Assembly (NCBI RefSeq): GCF_003269295.1
Contig: NZ_QLTT01000005.1
Coordinates: 496,001 to 560,000 of the forward strand
DNA length: 64,000 nucleotides
From: Lentzea atacamensis
GTDB lineage: Bacteria; Actinomycetota; Actinomycetes; Mycobacteriales; Pseudonocardiaceae
Direction of reading: 5' to 3'
The notes below the pieces were generated by a model. That model was not told the origin of the DNA. It did not search any database and was given only the letters and a program-made list of their open reading frames with translations. Positions 33,053 through 41,360 of the stretch are shown in pieces. The position numbers and the translations under genes are program-made. How positions within the stretch are numbered: position 1 is the stretch's first letter; each line of letters opens with the position of its first letter.

Positions 33053-33779
33053 GCCCGGATCCTCCCACCGGAACTCCGGCGTTGCGCCAGAGCCAGAGGA
33101 CATCGCGACCGAACGACCACACGAGCGATGCCAGCGCGAGACCGACGAGAACCCCGGCGAACGGGAGGACGCCGGAGGCCGCCACGACCAGGAAGATGCC
33201 CTGCACCGCGGCCACGACCTTGCGCGCGTAGCTCGGCGGCAGCGACGCGTTCATCCAACGGAAGCGCCACGACGCGGCCACGAACACGTACCGCATGAGC
33301 CCGATCGCGAGCACCCACGGTCCCATCTGCACGGCCACGTACGCGCTGAGCACCAGGATCAGGAACGCGTCCACCTCCATGTCGAACCGCGCACCCAGCG
33401 CGGTCGACGTGCCGGTGCGGCGAGCGACCTGACCGTCCACCCAGTCGAGTGAGAGTGCGACCGCCGCGAGCGTCACGACCAGCGCGACCGGCACGTCCTG
33501 GCCCGCGCGGTCCGCGACCAGCGCGGTCACGGCGCCGACCATCAGGCCACGGGCCAGAGTGACCCGGTCAGCAGGCCCCAAGGAGGCCGTGCGGTGCCGT
33601 TGCATGCCGTAGCCGAGGAACGCCCAGGTGGCGAACCCGTAGGCCAGACCGGCGGCCCAGCCCAGCGGGCCGAGGCCGGCGGTGGCACCGACCACGCCCA
33701 GCAGGAGTACCTGGGCGGCCGCCCAGACGGCAGGCTCGCGTACGACAGCGGACGCCCTGGTGTGCTGAAGTGTGATCAT
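33045..33779 (-). CDS. CDP-alcohol phosphatidyltransferase-family membrane protein
   Basis: 244 residues from ATG 33779 (AGGAGC five bases upstream). Six to eight helices. The diagnostic motif D-G-x2-A-R-x8-G-x3-D-x3-D is complete as DGQVARRTGTSTALGARFD followed by MEVD. The family moves a phosphatidyl or phospho-alcohol group from CDP-activated donors to an alcohol inside the membrane (phosphatidylglycerol, phosphatidylinositol and archaeal lipids). Its alcohol substrate here may be the cluster product. Divergent from the dehydrogenase gene, with 41 bases between them. Confidence 0.92.
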   Translation of the reverse strand: MITLQHTRASAVVREPAVWAAAQVLLLGVVGATAGLGPLGWAAGLAYGFATWAFLGYGMQRHRTASLGPADRVTLARGLMVGAVTALVADRAGQDVPVALVVTLAAVALSLDWVDGQVARRTGTSTALGARFDMEVDAFLILVLSAYVAVQMGPWVLAIGLMRYVFVAASWRFRWMNASLPPSYARKVVAAVQGIFLVVAASGVLPFAGVLVGLALASLVWSFGRDVLWLWRNAGVPVGGSGHV

Positions 33780-33820
33780 CAGGTGCTCCTGGTGAACTTC
33801 GTGCGGCGGAGGTGTTGTGA

Positions 33821-34819
33821 GTGACACGTACGGCGAGTGCCTTTTGGCTCAATGAATCCGGAAAAGGAGAGGTTCGGCAGGTCACGCTGGCCGGGCCGGG
33901 ACCGGGTGAGGTCGAGGTGCGCACGCTGTTCTCCGGGGTCAGCCGCGGCACGGAGACCCTCGTCTTCCGCGGTGGCGTGCCGGAGAACCAGCACGCGGTG
34001 ATGAGGGCTCCTTTCCAGGAGGGCGAGTTCCCGTGGCCGGTGAAGTACGGGTACCTCAACGTCGGCGTCGTTGAACACGGACCCGAACGACTGCGCGGGC
34101 GCACGGTGTTCTGCCTCTATCCACATCAGACTCGTTACGTGGTCCCGGAAACCGCGGTCACCCTCGTCCCGGACACCGTTCCGGCAGCTCGGGCGGTGCT
34201 CGCGGGCACCGTCGAGACGGCCGTGAACGCGGTGTGGGACGCGCGTCCGCTGATCGGCGACCGGATCGCGGTGGTCGGCGGCGGCATGGTCGGGTCGAGC
34301 ATCGCGGCCGTGCTGGCGACGTTCCCCGGCGCGCGCGTCCAGCTCGTGGACGCGGATCCCGCCCGTGCGGCCGTCGCTGACCAGCTCGGCATCGGTTTCG
34401 CCTTGCCGGGCAACGCTCTCGACGGCTGCGATCTCGTCTTCCACGCCAGCGCGACGGAACCCGGCCTCACCACCGCGCTGAACCTGCTCGCCCCGGAAGG
34501 CCGGGTCGTCGAGCTGAGCTGGTACGGCGACCGGAAGATCGCGGTGCCGCTGGGCGAGTTCTTCCACTCGCGACGGTTGACGATCCGCAGCAGCCAGGTC
34601 GGCACGGTCGGCCGTCCTGACCGCACCTACGCCGAACGCATGGCGCTCGCCCTCGACCTGCTCGCCGACGACCGGTTCGACGCGCTCATCACAGGAGACA
34701 GCAGGTTCGAGGAGCTGCCCGACGTGATGCCGAGGCTGGCCGACGGCGAGATTCCCGCGCTGTGCCACCGCATTGACTACAGCCACATTAACTACGGTGG
34801 TTCCCATGTTTCCGAGTGA
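33821..34819 (+). CDS. MDR-family dehydrogenase without zinc ligands
   Basis: 332 residues from GTG 33821. Medium-chain dehydrogenase fold: N-terminal GroES-like part with SGVSRGTETLVFRGG, Rossmann IAVVGGGMVGSSIAAVLA and acidic VDADP for NAD binding. The catalytic-zinc CGSD/GHE pattern is missing. In this respect it is like BchC-type dehydrogenases. It overlaps the creatininase-family gene by 14 bases, so the two act together; I infer oxidation or reduction of the sugar or side chain of the cluster intermediate. Confidence 0.9.
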   Translation: MTRTASAFWLNESGKGEVRQVTLAGPGPGEVEVRTLFSGVSRGTETLVFRGGVPENQHAVMRAPFQEGEFPWPVKYGYLNVGVVEHGPERLRGRTVFCLYPHQTRYVVPETAVTLVPDTVPAARAVLAGTVETAVNAVWDARPLIGDRIAVVGGGMVGSSIAAVLATFPGARVQLVDADPARAAVADQLGIGFALPGNALDGCDLVFHASATEPGLTTALNLLAPEGRVVELSWYGDRKIAVPLGEFFHSRRLTIRSSQVGTVGRPDRTYAERMALALDLLADDRFDALITGDSRFEELPDVMPRLADGEIPALCHRIDYSHINYGGSHVSE

Positions 34820-35498
34820 CACCACCACAGACGTCCGCGACCGGCGCGTGGCCGTGCTCCCGGTCGGCAGCACCGAGCAGCACGGCCCGCACCTGCCGCT
34901 GGCCACCGACTCGGTGATCGCGTGGACGATCGCGTCGGAGATCGCCGCGAAGTACCCGGTCCGGCTGCTGCCGCCGATCCAGTTCTCGTGCTCGCAGGAA
35001 CACGCCGGCTGGCCGGGCACCGTCAGCATCTCCGCGCGCACGCTGGTCTCAGTGATCACGGACATCGCGGACTCTTTGCGGCACAACGGTGTCACGGGTC
35101 TCGTGCTGGTGAACGGGCACGGCGGCAACTACGTGCTGTCGAACATCGTGCAGGAGGGCGAGGGTCTGGCGCTCTTCCCCGGCCGGGACGACTGGGCGTT
35201 CGCGCGGGAGAAGGCGGGCATCGAGACCTCGGCGTACAGCGACATGCACGCGGGTGAGCTGGAGACCTCGATCCTCCTGCACGCTCACCCCGATCTGATC
35301 CGGCCCGGCTACGAGACTGCTGATCACCTGGCGGAGGACAGGCGGCACCTGCTCACCCTGGGTCTGGCGCCGTACACGGAGTCCGGCGTCATCGGGCGTC
35401 CTTCACTCGCGTCAGCGCGCAAGGGCGAGCTCCTGCTCGCGGGGCTGGCCGAGTCGTTCCGCCACTACCTCGGCCTTTTCGACCTTGGTACGGCGTGA
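34806..35498 (+). CDS. Creatininase-family amidohydrolase (FAPy deformylase-like)
   Basis: 230 residues from ATG 34806; a TTG at 34773 is less likely. Metal ligands are visible as GSTEQHGPHLPLATD (Glu24, His26, Asp35) and VNGHGGN (His105), with a Glu in HAGELETS. The family includes creatininase, MftE and ArfB, the deformylase that acts on 2-amino-5-formylamino-6-ribosylaminopyrimidinone phosphate. Beside a cyclohydrolase predicted to stop at the formyl compound, deformylase is the best guess. Its 3' end overlaps the convergent flippase-like gene by 87 bases. Confidence 0.9.
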   Translation: MFPSDTTTDVRDRRVAVLPVGSTEQHGPHLPLATDSVIAWTIASEIAAKYPVRLLPPIQFSCSQEHAGWPGTVSISARTLVSVITDIADSLRHNGVTGLVLVNGHGGNYVLSNIVQEGEGLALFPGRDDWAFAREKAGIETSAYSDMHAGELETSILLHAHPDLIRPGYETADHLAEDRRHLLTLGLAPYTESGVIGRPSLASARKGELLLAGLAESFRHYLGLFDLGTA

Positions 35499-36374
35499 CA
35501 GGAACAGCACGACCGCGCCGGGCAGAGCCGCGATCAGCGCCAGCACGCCGTAGACGATGCCCGTGGTGAAGCCGTGCTGGGCGCCGAGGCCGGCGGCACC
35601 GAAGGCCACCGCGAGGAACGCCTCGCGCGGCCCGAACCCGCCGATGTTGACCGGGATCGCCATGATCAGCAGCGCCAGCACCACGACCGGCGCGAGCTGC
35701 GTGATGGTGGCGTCCGACCCGGCGGCGCGGGCGGCGACCACGAACATCGCCACGTAGCCGGCGACCGTGGCGGCCGACAGCCCGATGACCGCGGGCCAGG
35801 TCTTGAACGACAGCAGCCGGATACCGTCCGCCAGCGTGTTGACCAGCACTTTCCGCACAGGCCTGATGCGCCAGCCGACCACGACGAGTGCGGCGAGACC
35901 AGCGAGGACGAGCGCGACGGTCGGGCCGTCCGGTGCGAGGCCGAGGCCGGGCGCGGGGTGCGTGAGCAGCACCGCGAGCCCGATCCCGATGAGCACCATC
36001 TGGCCGGCGAAGCGCTCGAAGAACACGGCGCGCACGCCACGTCCGACATCGCCGGACTCACGGCCGTGGTTGACCGCGCGGTGCACGTCGCCGAGCACGC
36101 CCGCGGGCAGCACGGCGTTGACGAGAAGCGCGCGGTAGTAGTCGCTGACCGCGGTGCGCAGGGACAGCGACAGGCCGAGGCGGCGCGCGATGAGCACCCA
36201 GCGGCCGGCGCTGAGCAACGTCGTCGCGAACCCGATCGCCAGCGCGGCGGCGACGGAGAACGCGTCGATCGCGCGCAGTCCGTCCACGAACGCCCCGGTG
36301 CCCAGGCGCAAGCCCACCGCCACCAGGATCGCCACCGCCAACACCAGGCGAAGCCACGGCCAGAACTTCTTCAT
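35412..36374 (-). CDS. Flippase-like membrane protein (LPG synthase TM domain)
   Basis: 320 residues from ATG 36374, whose A is shared with the TGA of the methyltransferase gene (TGATG). Eight to nine helices of the UPF0104/lysylphosphatidylglycerol synthase TM fold: LLVNAVLPAGVLGDVHRA, FFERFAGQMVL and PVNIGGFGPREAFLA are family phrases. The catalytic lysyl-transfer domain of MprF is absent. Such stand-alone domains are thought to flip or bind lipid-linked glycans. Last gene of the PTPS-GT-MT operon. Confidence 0.9.
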   Translation of the reverse strand: MKKFWPWLRLVLAVAILVAVGLRLGTGAFVDGLRAIDAFSVAAALAIGFATTLLSAGRWVLIARRLGLSLSLRTAVSDYYRALLVNAVLPAGVLGDVHRAVNHGRESGDVGRGVRAVFFERFAGQMVLIGIGLAVLLTHPAPGLGLAPDGPTVALVLAGLAALVVVGWRIRPVRKVLVNTLADGIRLLSFKTWPAVIGLSAATVAGYVAMFVVAARAAGSDATITQLAPVVVLALLIMAIPVNIGGFGPREAFLAVAFGAAGLGAQHGFTTGIVYGVLALIAALPGAVVLFLSRRTKVEKAEVVAERLGQPREQELALAR

Positions 36375-37153
36375 CAGACAGCCCTCGGTATCGCTAGCAG
36401 GTCGACGTGGTGGACCACCGCGGAAGCCTCTGACCTGCGGCGCAGGTACTCCGGTGCCTCTGCGGAGAGTGCGGGTTCCTGCTCGACCGCCGCACCGACC
36501 CAGCCCTTCAGCCACTCCCTCTGCAGGGCGTCGGCGTTCAGGCGCCAGGGGCTCTGTGCCGTCCGAACCGAAGCGCCGAGCGCTGCGAATGCCTCTTCGG
36601 CAGCGGCCGGAGCGTCCGGTCCGAGCAGGCGGCGCCCGTCCACGACGCGGCGCTGGTGAGCGTTGAACGCGTCCTGGAAAGCGGCGTCGAGCGGCTCGGC
36701 CGGGTCGAAGTCGATCCGGCCTGCCACCGAGAGCGTGAACAGTGCGGGCACATGTGCTTCTACGCATGCAACCGCCAGAGCGTTCATCTCGTCAGCAGTG
36801 AGCAAGTCGAGCAACGCGGAACATGTGACCAGGTCGGCGCCCGCGAGGTCGGTGGCGGTGAGCGCGGTGAGGTCGCCCTCACGCGTCTCGGCGGTGACGT
36901 TCTCGATGGCGCTCATGCCGGCCTCCGCCAGCGCGAGCAGCCGGGGGTCGCGGTCGTGCAGCACCCAGTGCTGTACGCCGCCGAGCCTCCCGGCGAGCCA
37001 TCGTCCCATCGATCCCGTGCCACAACCCAGGTCACGGATCGTCAGTGGGTTTCGGTTCACCAGAGTTGCGCGGACCACGTCGACGAGCTCGGTCGAGCGT
37101 GCCTCGGCGTCCGCTTTCTCCCGCAGTGCCAGCCATTCCGGCGAGAAGGTCAT
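36374..37153 (-). CDS. Class I SAM-dependent methyltransferase
   Basis: 259 residues. SAM-binding motif I is IRDLGCGTGSMGRWLAG (about 39-55), followed by HDRDP as the acidic motif II and ADLVTCSALLDLL as motif IV. No membrane segment. The methyl acceptor is unknown; in the operon it would modify the glycosylated pyrimidine or pterin intermediate. Joined to the flippase-like gene by a one-base overlap, and 3 bases from the glycosyltransferase stop region upstream. Confidence 0.92.
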   Translation of the reverse strand: MTFSPEWLALREKADAEARSTELVDVVRATLVNRNPLTIRDLGCGTGSMGRWLAGRLGGVQHWVLHDRDPRLLALAEAGMSAIENVTAETREGDLTALTATDLAGADLVTCSALLDLLTADEMNALAVACVEAHVPALFTLSVAGRIDFDPAEPLDAAFQDAFNAHQRRVVDGRRLLGPDAPAAAEEAFAALGASVRTAQSPWRLNADALQREWLKGWVGAAVEQEPALSAEAPEYLRRRSEASAVVHHVDLLAIPRAV

Positions 37154-38121
37154 GGCCGCAGACTAACCAGCACCCTCCGCAGGTCCTCTGTGGATTCGTC
37201 CCAAGTGGACAAACTTGCTCGCCGGGTCAGCGCTTTCGCCCGCAGCTCCCGGCGGAATTCTGGATCATGGAACCACCGTGTTAGTGCAGCTTCCAATGCG
37301 TCTTGATCGCCCGCGGGGAGCAGCAGGCCGCCGTCGCCGAGGGCGTCCGGTACGGCGCTCGCGATCACCGGCAGACCTCTCGCGAGCGCCTCGGTGACGA
37401 CCATGCCCCAGGTCTCGGCACGCGACGCCAGCACGAAGAGGTCCGACTTGGCATACGCGCTGGTCAGAGCCTCGCCGGTGAGCGGTCCGGGAAAGCTGAC
37501 GCGATCGTCGTGCGGGAGCGTCTCGAGGAACGGCCGGTGCGGCCCCACGCAGACGAGCCGGAACTCGTGGTCGATCTTCTGCAGGGCCCTGACCAGCAGG
37601 TCGTGGCCTTTGCGAGGTGTGATCGAGGCAACGCAGAGGAGTTGGCTGACGCCGTCCGCGCCCCGTGCGACCGGGGCCGGGTCGGTGCCGGGAACGACGA
37701 CGTGGACGGTGCCGAGCCCGTGCCTGGCCCTGAGGTTGTGCGCGGCCGTCGGGCTGGTCGCGATGACCGCGCTCGCAGCCCTCAGGACCTGCCGTTCCTT
37801 CTCGTCGAGCAGCGCGGCCGTCGCGGGATCGAGCCCGGTCTCGTCGGCCAGCGGCAGGTGCACGAGCACGGCGAGCTTCAGCCGTCGCGCGTGCGGCACG
37901 ACCACTTCCGGCAGACCGCAGCCGACCAGGCCGTCGACGAGGACGACGTCCCCGTCGGGAATGCCCGCAAGCGTTTGCTCCAACGCTGTGGTGTCGCGCG
38001 GTCGCGGCCAGTCACCAGCGACGGTCAGGCGGTTCAGCCCTGCTCCGACCCGGAGGTCGTAGACGTTGCCGCCGCTGGGACTGGCCGGATCGTCGACGTC
38101 AGCCGGCAGTACGAAGTGCAC
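37150..38121 (-). CDS. Glycosyltransferase family 4
   Basis: 323 residues from GTG 38121. GT-B fold: N-terminal FVLPADVDDPASPSGGNVYD with the Gly-rich acceptor loop, C-terminal SITPRKGHDLLVRAL for NDP-sugar binding and the E-x7-E motif in SRAETWGMVVTEALA. The start lies inside the end of the PTPS-like gene (23-base overlap), which fits tight coupling; an upstream ATG would add 25 residues of poor coding quality. It probably adds a sugar to the product of the cluster. Confidence 0.9.
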   Translation of the reverse strand: MHFVLPADVDDPASPSGGNVYDLRVGAGLNRLTVAGDWPRPRDTTALEQTLAGIPDGDVVLVDGLVGCGLPEVVVPHARRLKLAVLVHLPLADETGLDPATAALLDEKERQVLRAASAVIATSPTAAHNLRARHGLGTVHVVVPGTDPAPVARGADGVSQLLCVASITPRKGHDLLVRALQKIDHEFRLVCVGPHRPFLETLPHDDRVSFPGPLTGEALTSAYAKSDLFVLASRAETWGMVVTEALARGLPVIASAVPDALGDGGLLLPAGDQDALEAALTRWFHDPEFRRELRAKALTRRASLSTWDESTEDLRRVLVSLRP

Positions 38122-38509
38122 GTTCGTAGCTCGCCCACGCCACGTGCGACTCGTGGAGTGTGACGGCGATCGCATCGATGCCGTGAGCACCCTCACCGAG
38201 AGCGCCCTCCGAGATCTTCTCCGCGAGCTGGTCCGCGATGTGCTTGGCGAGCCACTCCGTGGACGTGTTGATGCCCGCGAACTGCGGCTCCTCGTCCAGG
38301 TTGCGGTAGTTGAACGCGGCCAGGACCTTGTTCAGCTCCTGGGTCGCGAGTCCGATGTCGACAACGATGTTGTCGGAATCGAGTTCGGCACGTTTGAACG
38401 TTGCGTCCACCAGGAACGTTGCTCCATGCAGACGTTGTGCCGGACCGAAGACCTCGCCGCGGAAACTGTGGGCGATCATCACGTGATCGCGGACGGTGAT
38501 GCTGAACAG
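38099..38509 (-). CDS. 6-pyruvoyltetrahydropterin synthase homologue lacking zinc ligands
   Basis: 136 residues if it starts at CTG 38509, which follows GGAGG at 5 bases and gives the family N-terminal strand FSITVRDHVMIAHSF. GTG 38482 or ATG 38479 are the conventional alternatives. T-fold: FGPAQRLHG replaces the canonical F-x-A-A-H-R-L and H-G-H zinc site (Gln25 and Ala30 instead of two His; His28 kept), and no catalytic Cys is present. Glu85 (TSTEWLA) and Glu120 (TLHES) of the pterin pocket remain. It should bind a pterin- or pyrimidine-like ligand without doing the PTPS reaction. First gene of its operon. Confidence 0.9.
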   Translation of the reverse strand: MFSITVRDHVMIAHSFRGEVFGPAQRLHGATFLVDATFKRAELDSDNIVVDIGLATQELNKVLAAFNYRNLDEEPQFAGINTSTEWLAKHIADQLAEKISEGALGEGAHGIDAIAVTLHESHVAWASYERALRTAG

Positions 38510-38602
38510 GGTGACCTCCGCTGTGCGGTCGGGTTACGGTGCGACCTCGCACCCGAGCGTAGTTGACGTTCGGAAGGCGCCAGGTGGACGAGGGGACCCT
38601 AG

Positions 38603-39238
38603 ATGTTCGAACAGGCCTTCAACGACGAGGACGTGGCGGAGTCCGACCTGGTGACCCGCCGTGGCACGTTCCGCGCGGTCGCTTTCCGTGCGGACGGTCA
38701 CGAGCACATGGCCCTCGTCTACGGCAAGACGAAGCTGCGCGAGAACGTGCTGGTGCGCATCCACTCCGAGTGCATGACCGGTGACATCTTCGGCGCCATG
38801 CGGTGCGAGTGCGGCGAACAGCTCGACGCAGCGCTGAGCACCATCGTGCGCGAGGGCAGCGGCATCCTCGTCTACCTGCGTGGCCATGAGGGCCGCGGAA
38901 TCGGTTTGGTGGCGAAGGTCCGCACCCACGTCCTGCAGGACGCCGGCCTCGACACCCTGGACTCGGCGACGTCGCTCGGCCTGCCCGTGGACATTCGCGA
39001 CTACACGCCCGCGGCCAGAGTGCTCCGGCACCTCCGCGTCCAGTCCGTGCGTCTCATGTCCAACAACCCGGACAAGATCGCGGCGCTGGAGGAGAACGGG
39101 ATTCCCGTGACCTCGCGGGTGCCGTTGCTGATGGCGCCGAACACGCACAACATCGCGTACCTGACGGCGAAGCGTGACCGGCTCGGGCACGACCTCCCGC
39201 AGGTCGAGGAGTTCTCGCAGCTCCCGCACGCGCGCTGA
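38603..39238 (+). CDS. GTP cyclohydrolase II homologue with Tyr-to-His change
   Basis: 211 residues. Zinc ligands Cys57, Cys68 and Cys70 (SECMTGD, RCECG) and GTP-binding motifs HEGRGIGL and RVPLLM are intact. Arg132 (IRDYT) matches catalytic Arg128 of E. coli RibA. But the catalytic Tyr105 of E. coli (KIRAY) aligns with His109 here (KVRTH). In S. coelicolor a paralogue with Met at this site releases the formamidopyrimidine instead of losing formate. I therefore predict GTP to FAPy nucleotide plus pyrophosphate. No DHBP synthase domain is fused. Divergent from the PTPS-like operon. Confidence 0.92.
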   Translation: MFEQAFNDEDVAESDLVTRRGTFRAVAFRADGHEHMALVYGKTKLRENVLVRIHSECMTGDIFGAMRCECGEQLDAALSTIVREGSGILVYLRGHEGRGIGLVAKVRTHVLQDAGLDTLDSATSLGLPVDIRDYTPAARVLRHLRVQSVRLMSNNPDKIAALEENGIPVTSRVPLLMAPNTHNIAYLTAKRDRLGHDLPQVEEFSQLPHAR

Positions 39239-39276
39239 CCATTGCTTTCCCAGCATGTGGCGCTCAGAATGTCCCG

Positions 39277-40458
39277 ATGCTGGCGCTGCGTGCTGGGCGT
39301 GCGTTCGACGGTGAGCACTCGCTCGCCGGGCCGGTCACGGTCCTGATCGAGAACGGCACGATCAAAGCGGTCGAGCAGGGCCATCCGGACGTTCCCGGTG
39401 CCGAGGTCGTCGATCTCGGCACCGCCACCGTCCTACCCGGACTGATCGACACCCACGTCCACCTGTGCGCGGACAGCGAGAACGGAGCGCTCGACCGCCT
39501 TCCTGACTTCTCGCCGGAACACCTCGACGCGGTGATCGAGGACAGCCTCGGCCGCCACCTGAGGGCCGGTGTGACCACGGTCCGCGACCTGGGTGACCGG
39601 CAGTGGGCCGTGGTCGAGCAGCGCTCGAAGCACCGTCAGCGCGTTCTCGCCTCCGGCCCGCCCATCACCTGCCCGCGGGGCCACTGCTGGCCGATGGGCG
39701 GCGAGGCGGCCGGCGAGGACGAGCTCCGCCGTGCCGTGCGGGAGAGGGCCGAGCGCAAGGTCGACGTCGTCAAGATCATGGCCAGCGGCGGGTTCGCGAC
39801 GCCGGGCACCGCCGTCGGCGACTGCCAGTTCACCGAGCAGGAGCTCCGGGTCGTGGTCGAGGAGGCGCACGCCCACGGCCTGCCGGTGACCGCCCACGCC
39901 CACAGCCTGACCGCGGCGCAGCGGGCCGTGGCCGCGGGGGTGGACGGCATCGAACACCTCTCCTGCCTCACCGATCGAGGCATGCACGTCCCGGACGACC
40001 TGCTGGACGCCTTGGCGGAGGCGGACATCGCGGTCTGTCACACGCTCGGTGTCACACAGGAGCCACCACCCTTCATGAAGGAGGCGTGGGACAAGATCGG
40101 CATGAGCTACGCCACCAAGGTCAGCATGGCGGGCCTGATGTACGACCACGGCGTGAAGACCGTCGCGGGTACGGATGGGGGCATCGCTGCCGGGAAACCG
40201 CACGGAGCAATCGCCTACTCGGTCGTCGACCTGGTCAAGGGCGGCGTGCCGAACAGGGGTGCGCTGGCGAGTGCCACCAGTCAGGCCGCGAAGGTCTGCG
40301 GTGTCACCAAGGGAGTGCTGAAGCCCGGCTGGGACGCGGACATCATCGCCGTGCGCGGAAATCCCATGCGGGACATCACGGCGCTGCACGACGTCACCAC
40401 CGTGATCATCGGTGGTCAGATCGTGACGACGACCTTGCCTGCCGACCGTCGCGTGTAG
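39277..40458 (+). CDS. Amidohydrolase-family protein (imidazolonepropionase/prolidase-like)
   Basis: 393 residues. Metal-dependent TIM-barrel hydrolase: HxH in DTHVHLCAD, VKIMASGGF with the Lys that may be carbamylated, TAHAHS and IEHLS for the other His ligands, and the catalytic Asp in VAGTDGG. A small beta-sandwich from both ends completes the fold. No signal peptide, so cytoplasmic. Substrate probably a cyclic amide or dipeptide. It begins 38 bases after the cyclohydrolase gene on the same strand and could belong to that transcript. Converges with the oxidoreductase gene (43-base overlap). Confidence 0.9.
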   Translation: MLALRAGRAFDGEHSLAGPVTVLIENGTIKAVEQGHPDVPGAEVVDLGTATVLPGLIDTHVHLCADSENGALDRLPDFSPEHLDAVIEDSLGRHLRAGVTTVRDLGDRQWAVVEQRSKHRQRVLASGPPITCPRGHCWPMGGEAAGEDELRRAVRERAERKVDVVKIMASGGFATPGTAVGDCQFTEQELRVVVEEAHAHGLPVTAHAHSLTAAQRAVAAGVDGIEHLSCLTDRGMHVPDDLLDALAEADIAVCHTLGVTQEPPPFMKEAWDKIGMSYATKVSMAGLMYDHGVKTVAGTDGGIAAGKPHGAIAYSVVDLVKGGVPNRGALASATSQAAKVCGVTKGVLKPGWDADIIAVRGNPMRDITALHDVTTVIIGGQIVTTTLPADRRV

Positions 40459-41360
40459 ACGTACGAGATCGCGTCGACCGCTGCGGACAACGGAAAAGTC
40501 CGGTCCACAGCGGGTTTGACGGCGCCGGCCTCGATCATCACGCCCAGCTCGTCGTAGTCCGCGCCGCGTTCCCGGGACATCAGCGTGACGAGTTTCTGCG
40601 ACACGAACGGGTTCAGCGCCATGGCCCGCAGCGCGCGGTCGAACCCGCCCAGCAGCGGCTCCGTGGTCTCGGAACCCACCAGCACCAGCGTTCCGGCCGG
40701 GGTCAATGCCTTGCGCAGCCGTGACAACGACCTGTGCCCACCGCAGTCGAGGATGAGGTCGTACGTGCCGGTGAAATCAGCGACCGTGTAGTCCACGACC
40801 TCTTGCGCACCCAACTCACGCACCAGTTCCACCTTGGGCGTGCTGCACACCCCTGTCACGTGCGCACCGAGCGCCCGTGCAATCTGCACCCCGTACGAGC
40901 CGACGCCGCCACCGGCGCCGAGCACCAGAACCCGTTGCCCCGGGTGAACGCCGCGCAACGCCTGCAACGCCGTCCCGCCCGAGATCGGCACCGCGGCCGC
41001 CTCCGTGAACGACAACACCTCCGGCTTGCGCGCCAGCTTCGAGACCGGAGCGACGGCGTACTCGGCGAACGACCCCGAGCACACGCCGAACACCTCGTCA
41101 CCGACCGCGAACCCGGTCACACCCGGCCCGATCTCCCGCACCACACCGGACACATCCATGCCCGGCACCGGCGACTTCGGCCCGCGGAAGCCGAACCCGA
41201 TGACCCGCAACAGGTACGGCCTCCCGCTCAGCAGGTGCCAGGTGCCCATGTCGACCCCCGCAGCCCGCACCTCCAGCAGAACCTCGTCCTGCCCGGGCAC
41301 AGGCACGTCCAGGTCACCGAGCACCGCCGATCCGTATCTTCGTTGCACCACGGCCTTCAC
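40416..41360 (-). CDS. NADP-dependent quinone oxidoreductase-like MDR protein
   Basis: 314 residues from GTG 41360, GTGA-overlapped with the XRE gene. Zinc-free medium-chain dehydrogenase: GMDVSGVVREIG, VLVLGAGGGVGSYGVQIARALGA for NADPH, and the closing strand RSAGKVVVTI. Reduces quinones or enones. Third gene of an operon with the DUF2178-like and XRE genes. Confidence 0.92.
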   Translation of the reverse strand: MKAVVQRRYGSAVLGDLDVPVPGQDEVLLEVRAAGVDMGTWHLLSGRPYLLRVIGFGFRGPKSPVPGMDVSGVVREIGPGVTGFAVGDEVFGVCSGSFAEYAVAPVSKLARKPEVLSFTEAAAVPISGGTALQALRGVHPGQRVLVLGAGGGVGSYGVQIARALGAHVTGVCSTPKVELVRELGAQEVVDYTVADFTGTYDLILDCGGHRSLSRLRKALTPAGTLVLVGSETTEPLLGGFDRALRAMALNPFVSQKLVTLMSRERGADYDELGVMIEAGAVKPAVDRTFPLSAAVDAISYVYTRRSAGKVVVTI

